From an uncultured Anaerolineaceae bacterium (GTDB taxonomy: Bacteria > Chloroflexota > Anaerolineae > Anaerolineales > Anaerolineaceae): a DNA stretch of 64,000 nucleotides. The notes under the pieces were generated by a model that worked only from the letters and a program-made list of their open reading frames with translations, was not told the origin of the DNA and did no database searches. The translations under genes were made by a program, and so were the position numbers. How positions within the stretch are numbered: the first letter of the stretch is position 1; the number at the start of each line of letters is the position of its first letter. Of the stretch, positions 57,707-64,000 are shown piece after piece. Location of the stretch: assembly GCA_937897615.1 (NCBI GenBank), contig CALCNO010000201.1, positions 262,564-326,563 on the forward strand, in the 5' to 3' direction.

Positions 57707-58726
57707 ATGCGCAAAGAAATCGTTTTGATCACGGGAGCCAATGGCGAGATCGGCCATGGACTGATCTCCCACTTAGGGGAAACAAAAAAATACAGCATCG
57801 TGGCGATGGATGTTCAGCCACTGGATGCCACGCTCATGCCGTATTGTGAGCGCTTCATTCAGGGCGACATTCTGGATTCCATGCTGCTGGGCCGCCTGGT
57901 CGCCGAATTCGAAATACGCACGATCTATCACCTGGCTTCAATCCTGTCTACCAAAGCCGAGTACAACCCTGAGACCGCACACAAGGTAAACGTGGAAGGG
58001 ACACTCAATCTCCTGCGCCTGGCAGTGGAGCAATCCTCCTGGCAAGGCAGGCCGGTCAAATTCATTTACCCCAGCTCAATTGCCGCCTATGGCCTGCCCT
58101 CGCTTGCCGAAAAGGAAAAGAGCAGCAAAGTGAAGGAATGGGAGTGGAACACCCCCATTACCATGTACGGCTGCAACAAGCTCTATTGCGAGCATCTCGG
58201 CCGTTACTACACCTACCACTACCGCCAGCTTGCCGCAGATTTCAACAAGGTTTCAGTGGATTTTCGCTGCATCCGCTTCCCAGGGCTGATTAGCTCGGTA
58301 ACGGTGCCCACCGGCGGCACAAGCGATTATGGCCCTGAGATGCTGCACCATGCTGCGCAGGGCATCCCCTATGCCTGCTTTGTGCGCCCGGATACACGCC
58401 TGCCCTTTATGGTCATGCCGGACGCCGTGCGTTCCCTGCTTGAGTTGGAAGCTGCGCCGCGCGAAAAACTGTGCCACCTGGTCTACAACGTCACCAGTTT
58501 TTCACCTACCGCAGAGGATTTTTTCAGGCACGTGAAAAAGGCCTTCCCTAAAGCCGTGGTCACCTTTGAGCCACACCAGGCACGCCAGGTGATTGTGGAT
58601 AGCTGGCCCGGCAACGTGGACGACACGTCCGCCAGCCGCGACTGGGGATGGAAAGCCGGGTATGATGAGACAAGAGCATTTGAGGAGTACCTGATCCCCT
58701 CGATCAAGGCACGCTATTCAAGTTAA
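57707..58726 (+). CDS. L-threonine 3-dehydrogenase, SDR type
   Basis: A 339-residue extended SDR. NAD-binding ITGANGEIGHGL at the start, IYHLASILSTKAEYNPE, the PSSIAAYG serine and YGCNKLYCE (Tyr-x3-Lys) follow. GGTSDYGPEMLHHA, RLPFMVMPDAVRS and the end DSWPGNVDDTSASRDWGW match the SDR-type threonine dehydrogenases, which make 2-amino-3-ketobutyrate. A 2-amino-3-ketobutyrate lyase gene (kbl) is not adjacent. This activity would give glycine, the ligand of the riboswitch at 29.6 kb. UDP-sugar epimerases are more distant alternatives. Confidence 0.85.
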   Translation: MRKEIVLITGANGEIGHGLISHLGETKKYSIVAMDVQPLDATLMPYCERFIQGDILDSMLLGRLVAEFEIRTIYHLASILSTKAEYNPETAHKVNVEGTLNLLRLAVEQSSWQGRPVKFIYPSSIAAYGLPSLAEKEKSSKVKEWEWNTPITMYGCNKLYCEHLGRYYTYHYRQLAADFNKVSVDFRCIRFPGLISSVTVPTGGTSDYGPEMLHHAAQGIPYACFVRPDTRLPFMVMPDAVRSLLELEAAPREKLCHLVYNVTSFSPTAEDFFRHVKKAFPKAVVTFEPHQARQVIVDSWPGNVDDTSASRDWGWKAGYDETRAFEEYLIPSIKARYSS

Positions 58727-58739
58727 GACGCTCAAACCC

Positions 58740-58797
58740 AAATCAGCTTTCAGTGGGAGGTTTTTAGTGTACACTTCCCCTGGAAGCTGATTTTTGT
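58740..58797 (+). terminator. Imperfect terminator hairpin after the threonine dehydrogenase
   Basis: AAATCAGCTTtCAG and CTGgAAGCTGATTT pair with one mismatch, enclosing a 25-base loop, and are followed by TTGTT. Confidence 0.65.
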
Positions 58798-58828
58798 TGC
58801 AAATTCATAAATCATTTATCAGGTGCAA

Positions 58829-59812
58829 ATGAATCCCTCAATTCTTGTTACACGTTCCTTTTTCCCTGACCTGCTTGAGCCATTAGGTACCCAGTACAAA
58901 CTTACGATATGGGATAAAGATACCCCGCCCGAAAAAAGCTGGCTGCTTCAGCACATCGCTTCAGCAAGTGCGCTGATCTGCATGCTTACCGATAAGATCG
59001 ACCACGAGGTGATTGCGCTCGGTGTTTCGGGCAAACTCAAAGTGATCAGCCAGATGGCCGTCGGTTTTGATAATATTGACCTCCATACTGCCAACCAGTA
59101 CAAGCTCCCGGTAGGAAACACACCCGGTGTTCTCACCGAAACCACCGCCGATTTTGCCTGGGCGCTACTGATGGCAGTTGCGCGCCAGATTGTCACCAGC
59201 CACACCGAGGTGCAGCACGGCATTTGGCGCCCCTGGGGACCGGAAGTATTTGCCGGTGCGGATGTACATGGAAAAACGCTGGGAATCATCGGCTACGGAC
59301 GCATTGGCCAGGCAGTTGCCCGCCGCGCTACTGGCTTTGATATGCAAGTGCTTGCCTGCGACCCCGGCAAGGCCCAATCGGCGTCCCGCAAAGGCGGGGT
59401 AACCTTTACCACCCTAGAAGATTTGCTGCGCCGCTCCGATTTCGTCACGCTGCATGCCAACCTCAACGAACGATCTCGCGGACTTATTGGAAGCACCGAA
59501 CTGGCTCTGATGAAGCCGAGCGCATTCCTGGTCAACACTGCCCGTGGAGCGATGGTGGATCACGAGGCGCTCTACGAAGCATTGAAAGAACACAAATTGG
59601 CCGGTGCCGCCCTGGATGTGTTCGACCCAGAGCCTATCCCGAGCAATCATCCTCTGCTCTCCCTGCCAAACGTGATCACCACACCGCACATTGCCAGTGC
59701 CTCCCTGTCCACCCGGCGCAGGATGGCCGAAATGACCATCGAAAACACTTTGGCCGGCCTAGCAGGAACCCGCTTGCCATACTGTGTGAACCCGGAAATT
59801 TACGGCGGTTAA
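58829..59812 (+). CDS. Glyoxylate/hydroxypyruvate reductase (D-2-hydroxyacid dehydrogenase)
   Basis: A 327-residue D-2-hydroxyacid dehydrogenase. The NAD(P)-binding GIIGYGRIGQAVA is in place. The active-site Arg is in NTARGAMVD, the Glu in DPEPIP and the His in TPHIASAS. The closest look is glyoxylate/hydroxypyruvate reductase of the GyaR type. ATG 58829 has AGGTG just upstream; an in-frame GTG at 58823 is an alternative. It converges with the glycerate kinase gene, sharing 4 bases, so hydroxypyruvate to glycerate to phosphoglycerate is a plausible local pathway. Confidence 0.85.
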   Translation: MNPSILVTRSFFPDLLEPLGTQYKLTIWDKDTPPEKSWLLQHIASASALICMLTDKIDHEVIALGVSGKLKVISQMAVGFDNIDLHTANQYKLPVGNTPGVLTETTADFAWALLMAVARQIVTSHTEVQHGIWRPWGPEVFAGADVHGKTLGIIGYGRIGQAVARRATGFDMQVLACDPGKAQSASRKGGVTFTTLEDLLRRSDFVTLHANLNERSRGLIGSTELALMKPSAFLVNTARGAMVDHEALYEALKEHKLAGAALDVFDPEPIPSNHPLLSLPNVITTPHIASASLSTRRRMAEMTIENTLAGLAGTRLPYCVNPEIYGG

Positions 59813-61122
59813 TACCCCATCACCAAGGTAATATCGTTGACATTGGTGCCGGTCGGCCCGGTTTTGATCAACCCACCCATGCGCGAAAAGTAGGTGTAAG
59901 AGTCGTTGTTTTCAAGGCATTGGCGCACCAATGGCATGTCCGGCTGGCTTGCCGAAGCAACCACCGCTCCGGCTGCATCGGTAGGGCCATCTTCGCCATC
60001 CGTTGCCAGCGTGGCTACCACCGTGTTGTGCAGGCGAGAGAGCGGCTCCACTGCGCCGAGCGCCACTTCCAGATTCCTACCGCCAAGACCACGGCCCTTT
60101 ACTGTGACTGTGGTTTCCCCACCTGCCAAAAGCACAAACGGACGGGCCCCATCCAAACGCAGCATCTCCAGGCAGGCTGTCCTGGCTTCGCCGTGTAAAT
60201 CACGCGATACAATCTGCGCTTGAAAACCAAGCGCGACTGCCTTTTGCTGTGCAGCCTCCAATGAGATAGTGTTACTCCCGATGATGGCATGATAAGCACT
60301 CTCAACCCCGGCATTCCCCCCCGCTTCCTGAGTAGCACTCAAGGCGCTTCGTTCTTTGAGGTAAGCCAGTACCTTCGCCGGGGTTTCCGCAACAGGACCA
60401 AACTTTTGCAGGATTGCCAGTGCATCCGCATACGAAGTGTCGTGCTTAATGGCAGGGCCGGAGGCAATCGCTTCCAACGAGTTACCGATCACATCTGAAA
60501 GCACCAGCACCGCCACCCTGGCGGGATGTGCCATGCGCAGAAATCCCCCGCCCTTAAAATCATCCAGATGGCGGCGCACGGTGTTGATCTCATTGATGGT
60601 GGCACCACTCTTGAGCAACAAGTTTGTCACCTGCTGCAGATCAGCCAGGGATAGCCCCGCACTTGGCAGGCACGCCAGCGCGGAACCACCGCCCGATAGC
60701 AAAAGAAGCACCAGGTCATCTTTGGTCAAACCCTGAACAACCTGCACAATGCGCCGAGCAGCCGCCACACTGCGCTCATCCGGCACGGGGTGCGCGGATT
60801 GGATCACCTCTGCCCGCGGGAGTTCCTGCCCGGTACTAATTGCCTTACAAACGCACACAGCGCGTTCAATGCGGCTGCCAAGCTGAGCTTCAGCAGCCTT
60901 CGTCATGGCAATGCCGGCTTTGCCGAGGCCAACCACTACGACACGGGAATTTCTACCCAGGCAATACTCATTATTGCCTACGCGCAATTGATCCCCTTGC
61001 ACCTCCAGATTGCGGCACACTAATTCATACGGATCGGCAGCCTCCAGAGCCGCCTGAAGGATTTGCGAAATCGAATTTAGCGGTATACTTGGGTCTGCAT
61101 TTAAGATCGAAACGCCAATCAT
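59809..61122 (-). CDS. Glycerate 2-kinase (MOFRL family)
   Basis: A 437-residue protein. The N-terminal DUF4147 domain includes VVGLGKAGIAMTKAAE, SAHPVPDE and LLSGGGSALACLP. The C-terminal MOFRL domain includes LAGGETTVTVKGRGLGGRNLE and ATDGEDGPTDAAGA. These enzymes phosphorylate D-glycerate at C2. Length is normal. The start is ATG at 61122; an upstream promoter is not clear. Confidence 0.93.
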   Translation of the reverse strand: MIGVSILNADPSIPLNSISQILQAALEAADPYELVCRNLEVQGDQLRVGNNEYCLGRNSRVVVVGLGKAGIAMTKAAEAQLGSRIERAVCVCKAISTGQELPRAEVIQSAHPVPDERSVAAARRIVQVVQGLTKDDLVLLLLSGGGSALACLPSAGLSLADLQQVTNLLLKSGATINEINTVRRHLDDFKGGGFLRMAHPARVAVLVLSDVIGNSLEAIASGPAIKHDTSYADALAILQKFGPVAETPAKVLAYLKERSALSATQEAGGNAGVESAYHAIIGSNTISLEAAQQKAVALGFQAQIVSRDLHGEARTACLEMLRLDGARPFVLLAGGETTVTVKGRGLGGRNLEVALGAVEPLSRLHNTVVATLATDGEDGPTDAAGAVVASASQPDMPLVRQCLENNDSYTYFSRMGGLIKTGPTGTNVNDITLVMGY

Positions 61123-61283
61123 TTTGGCTCCAGTCGAAAATAGGATAAATGATTATCCAAGTTAATACATTTGTTTTTCCAATAATGTATAAAATGAAAC
61201 TGTGCTTTTACAGCACGCTTTCTAGTTATTAAATCATAATCAATTTCTAACCGCAATCGTTGGAAAAATCTGAGGAGGAAATA

Positions 61284-63395
61284 GTGGATAAGAACGTGCT
61301 CAACAAAATGCTTCGCCCCAAGTCCGTGGCTGTGATCGGCGCTTCAGCCACCCCCGGTAAGATTGGCTATACCGTGGTCAAGAATCTTCTCGAAGGCGGC
61401 TACAAGGGAAAAGTCTATCCCATCAACAATAGCGCCAGCGAGATTCTTGGGCTAAAGGTCTACCCCAACGTTACCGATGTTCCGGGCGATGTCGAGTCCG
61501 CCATCGTCACCGTCCCGGCCAAGTTCATGAGCGAAGTCACCGAAGAATGCGGCAAAAAGGGTGTCAAAGGCCTGATCGTGATCACCTCCGGCTTCAGCGA
61601 AGTTGGCCGCAAAGACCTGGAAGAAGAAATGCTTTCCATCGCTGCCCGTTACGGCATGCGCGTGCTCGGCCCGAACATTGTGGGTTCCCTCTCCAACTCG
61701 GATAAATTCAACGGCTCTTTTGCCCCCGGCCTGCCTCTGCCCGGGAAGGCCTCGCTGGTGACGCAATCCGGCGCCCTGCTCATCGCCCTGGATATGGCCA
61801 CCTACACCAAGCACGTTGGTTTCGACAAATTGATCTCCATTGGCAATATGTCCGATGTGGATTTTGCCGACCTCATCGAGTGGTTCGATGAAGATAAAGA
61901 CACTTCCTGCGTCAGCCTGTACATTGAAGGCCTCAAACAGGGCCGCAAATTCATCGAAGCGGCGCGCAACTCCAAGAAACCTATCATTGCCCTCAAATCC
62001 GGCGTTTCTGCCCACGGCGCTGCCGCAGCAGCCTCTCACACCGGTTCTCTGGCCGGCGCCGCCAAGGTGTACACCTCTGCCTTCAAGCAGGCGGGCGTGA
62101 TCCAGGCCTCCGACCTGAACAACCTTTTTGACCGCACCCTCACCCTTTCGCAGCAGCCACCCATGAAGGGCGAGAACCTGCTGGTGCTTACCAATGGCGG
62201 CGGTGTGGGCGTTCTGGCCACCGATGCAGCCGAAAAATACGGCGTGCCCCTCAAATTTGCCCCCGCCGATGTGCAGGAAGAACTCAAGAAACACATGCCC
62301 GATTTCGGTTCTGCCAAAAACCCGGTGGATATGACGGGTATGGCCGGAAACGACTGGTACTACCAGACCACCAAATTCTCCTTTGCCCATAAATGGACCG
62401 ATGGTCTGGTGGTGCTCTACTGCGAAACGGCTATGACCAACCCGCAGGAGATCGCCGAGAGCATCAAAAAAGCTGTTGACGATTCCGGCGTCAAGAACAA
62501 ACCCATTACCGTTTCCTTTGTCGGTGGCGATAAATCCGATAAGGCAATGGCCTGGCTGGTGGAAAACGGCATCCCGGCGTTCAACGCCCCCGATATTGCC
62601 GTCAACGCAATGGCCTCGCTGCGCGAGTACGCCCTGCTGCAGGCTAACAAGAATCACGACGTGGTGAAATCGGATGCAAAGGCACGCAAAGCTGCAATGG
62701 AGTTCATTAACCAGGCGCGCGCCGATGGCCGCGATTCTCTGACCGAGATCGAAGCCAAGGGCGTCTTTAAAGCCTACGGCCTGCCTGTGACGAACACCCA
62801 GCTGGCCAAGACTGAAGACGAAGCTGTAGCGCTTGCTAAGAAGATCGGCTTCCCGGTGGTACTGAAGATCGTCTCCCCCGACATTCTGCACAAATCCGAT
62901 GCCGGTGGTGTCAAGGTCAACATCAAGGATGAGGCCAGCGCACGCGAAGCTTTCAAGACCATTATGACCAATGCCAAAGCCTACAAGGCAGATGCCAACA
63001 TTCACGGCATCTGCGTGCAGGAAATGGCCCCCTGGGGCACCGAGACCATTCTTGGTTCTGTCAACGACCCCTCCTTTGGTCCCACGGTGATGTTCGGCCT
63101 GGGCGGTATCTTCGTGGAAGTGCTCAAAGACGTTACTTTCCGCGTTGCCCCGGTGAGCAAAACTGAGTCCGCAGAGATGATCGGAGACATCAAGGGCGCT
63201 GCCATTCTGGCCGGTGTGCGCGGTGAGAAACCCCGCGACCGCAAGATGCTCGCCGATACCATCTACAACTATTCCCTGCTCGTGCATGACCTCGAGGACG
63301 AGATCAAGGAATCTGATGCCAACCCGGTGCTGGTGTACGAAGAAGGCGCAGGGCTGAAAGTGGCCGACGCCCGCATCATCCTCAAGAAAAAATAA
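61284..63395 (+). CDS. ADP-forming acetyl/acyl-CoA synthetase (fused alpha-beta)
   Basis: It converts acyl-CoA, ADP and phosphate to the acid, CoA and ATP: substrate-level ATP formation in fermenting anaerobes. The 703-residue fusion has the alpha part (CoA-binding VAVIGASATPGKIGY, the phosphoryl-carrying H252 in ASHTGSLAG) and the beta part, an ATP-grasp domain from about residue 480 with LKIVSPDILHKSDAGGV and MFGLGGIFVEVLKDV. GAGGAGG five bases before the GTG at 61284 chooses this start over a TTG at 61260. It would follow KorAB-type oxidation of 2-oxoacids. Confidence 0.93.
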   Translation: MDKNVLNKMLRPKSVAVIGASATPGKIGYTVVKNLLEGGYKGKVYPINNSASEILGLKVYPNVTDVPGDVESAIVTVPAKFMSEVTEECGKKGVKGLIVITSGFSEVGRKDLEEEMLSIAARYGMRVLGPNIVGSLSNSDKFNGSFAPGLPLPGKASLVTQSGALLIALDMATYTKHVGFDKLISIGNMSDVDFADLIEWFDEDKDTSCVSLYIEGLKQGRKFIEAARNSKKPIIALKSGVSAHGAAAAASHTGSLAGAAKVYTSAFKQAGVIQASDLNNLFDRTLTLSQQPPMKGENLLVLTNGGGVGVLATDAAEKYGVPLKFAPADVQEELKKHMPDFGSAKNPVDMTGMAGNDWYYQTTKFSFAHKWTDGLVVLYCETAMTNPQEIAESIKKAVDDSGVKNKPITVSFVGGDKSDKAMAWLVENGIPAFNAPDIAVNAMASLREYALLQANKNHDVVKSDAKARKAAMEFINQARADGRDSLTEIEAKGVFKAYGLPVTNTQLAKTEDEAVALAKKIGFPVVLKIVSPDILHKSDAGGVKVNIKDEASAREAFKTIMTNAKAYKADANIHGICVQEMAPWGTETILGSVNDPSFGPTVMFGLGGIFVEVLKDVTFRVAPVSKTESAEMIGDIKGAAILAGVRGEKPRDRKMLADTIYNYSLLVHDLEDEIKESDANPVLVYEEGAGLKVADARIILKKK

Positions 63396-63410
63396 CCTCA
63401 ACCAGACATC

Positions 63411-63445
63411 AAAAAGAACCGCTCCTTACGAAGCGGTTCTTTTTG
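63411..63445. terminator. Bidirectional terminator after the acyl-CoA synthetase
   Basis: AAAAAGAACCGCT pairs with AGCGGTTCTTTTT around CCTTACGA. The stop codon of the leftward hypothetical gene lies within the loop. Confidence 0.9.
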
Positions 63446-63851
63446 ATTTCAACTGCTGATAGGCTCCTACCCACGGAGTGCCCAGGCGGTGATGCTCTGC
63501 AATGGTCACCCTGCTGAATTTGCCGCCAATCTTGACGGCACACAGGGCCACATTCCCCCAGTCCTCCGCCAGCAGGGCTTTTTTGAGCTCGGCGCTCAAC
63601 TTGCCGCTCCACTCCCAATCCAGGCGGAAGCGGTCCGCCTTGACCCAGTAGCCGCGTTTTTCCCAGGCTTCCACGCTGGTGTCGATGTTGTTGCTGATCT
63701 CGGCCAGCGCCAGTACCACGTAAGCCGCCAGGTCGCGCGTGAGATCGTTGGGCTCAGGCTGGCGCATCAGTTCGCGCAAGGCAATGACGATAGTTTTGCT
63801 CAGGCGGGTGCGGTCTTTGCCTGCAGAATCCGGGTTATAGACGTTTGCCAA
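63426..63851 (-). CDS. Hypothetical protein, mostly helical
   Basis: A 141-residue protein beginning MANVYNPDSAGKDRTRLSKT when started at TTG 63851, with GAGG six bases upstream. The longer frame from 63899 would start upstream of the -10 box. The fold looks alpha-helical, with an aromatic stretch (WEKRGYWVKADRFRLDWEW) and a basic C-terminus. It has no recognised domain. It is expressed from its own promoter. Confidence 0.65.
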   Translation of the reverse strand: MANVYNPDSAGKDRTRLSKTIVIALRELMRQPEPNDLTRDLAAYVVLALAEISNNIDTSVEAWEKRGYWVKADRFRLDWEWSGKLSAELKKALLAEDWGNVALCAVKIGGKFSRVTIAEHHRLGTPWVGAYQQLKSKRTAS

Positions 63852-63887
63852 TGAATACCTCGTTGATGATGAAATGACAACGGCCCG

Positions 63888-63916
63888 ATTATAGCGCAAA
63901 ACCTCACAAGTGAAAA
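63888..63916 (-). promoter_or_regulatory. Promoter of the hypothetical gene
   Basis: Minus strand: TTTTCA (63916-63911), 17 bases, TATAAT (63893-63888). The remaining 84 bases to the window end hold no gene that I can support. Confidence 0.65.
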
Positions 63917-64000
63917 AAGTGCTGGCTATACGCAGATTAGTAGCCTACAACAACACACATTACAATATATGAAGAATATTAGAACTTACTTTTTTTGAAT

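Noticed and set aside
61452..63401. 649-codon open frame opposite the acyl-CoA synthetase gene
   Set aside because: It is a mirror of a strongly conserved gene, has a His/Gly/Phe-rich composition with no motif, and no promoter or ribosome binding site.
1..64000. CRISPR arrays, insertion sequences, prophage genes
   Set aside because: No regularly spaced repeats, transposase or phage-like genes were seen; the unusual 36-49 kb region has no flanking mobility genes.

Overview
The window looks like a chromosomal segment of an anaerobic bacterium of the phylum Chloroflexota, most likely class Anaerolineae. This is inferred from gene content, because there is no rRNA in the window. The content includes a TIGR03960-type radical SAM gene next to DUF2344, a fused NuoCD, split glycine decarboxylase, LL-diaminopimelate aminotransferase, an ADP-forming acyl-CoA synthetase, a two-gene 2-oxoacid:ferredoxin oxidoreductase, and glyoxylate/glycerate enzymes. 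G+C is moderate, gene density is high and 4-bp ATGA overlaps between genes are common. No tRNA, rRNA, insertion sequence, prophage or CRISPR array was seen.

Layout. 1-8 kb: DegV-like 3' end, recG, coaD, a coiled-coil protein, lon and folC. 7.9-15 kb: YlxP-like protein, radical SAM/DUF2344 pair, TrmH-type methyltransferase, FmdB-type zinc ribbon, a short-chain reductase resembling 3-ketodihydrosphingosine reductase, argF and pyk. 15-19 kb: an FCD-type GntR regulator and the korAB genes, transcribed leftward from a promoter set among three matching palindromes. 18.8-24.9 kb: a leftward operon nuoB-nuoCD-nuoI-(Cys-rich protein)-mrp-ricT-PIG-L deacetylase, facing a winged-helix gene across overlapping divergent promoters. 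25.5-27.5 kb: glmS preceded by a recognisable glmS ribozyme. 29.5-33 kb: a tandem glycine riboswitch with its terminator, then gcvH-gcvPA-gcvPB. 33-35.8 kb: alaS.

35.9-48.8 kb is the most unusual part. It holds two leftward transcription units. The upstream unit encodes sigma-54 (with an inserted zinc ribbon), a soluble PAS-GAF-PAS histidine kinase and a sigma-54 activator that lacks a DNA-binding domain. The downstream unit encodes a small membrane protein, a 1768-residue TPR protein and an 860-residue TPR plus clan CD (caspase/gingipain-like) cysteine peptidase. A consensus sigma-54 -24/-12 element lies directly in front of the effector unit, and a second one lies in front of rpoN. I read this as a self-contained signal-responsive regulatory cassette that drives a giant TPR/protease pair. 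The motifs are visible; the function is inferred.

48.8-64 kb returns to housekeeping and metabolism: trmFO, an M28 peptidase/glutaminyl-cyclase-like protein, dapL, hflX, rpmF, a SpoIIE/PP2C-like phosphatase with a small P-loop protein, secD-secF, an SDR-type threonine dehydrogenase, a hydroxypyruvate/glyoxylate reductase facing a glycerate 2-kinase, an ADP-forming acyl-CoA synthetase and a hypothetical gene. Threonine dehydrogenase, the glycine cleavage genes and the hydroxypyruvate/glycerate enzymes suggest active glycine, serine and one-carbon metabolism. KorAB and the ADP-forming synthetase suggest ferredoxin-linked fermentation with substrate-level ATP formation. No stretch longer than 300 bases lacks a gene; the two longest gaps hold the glmS ribozyme and the glycine riboswitch.
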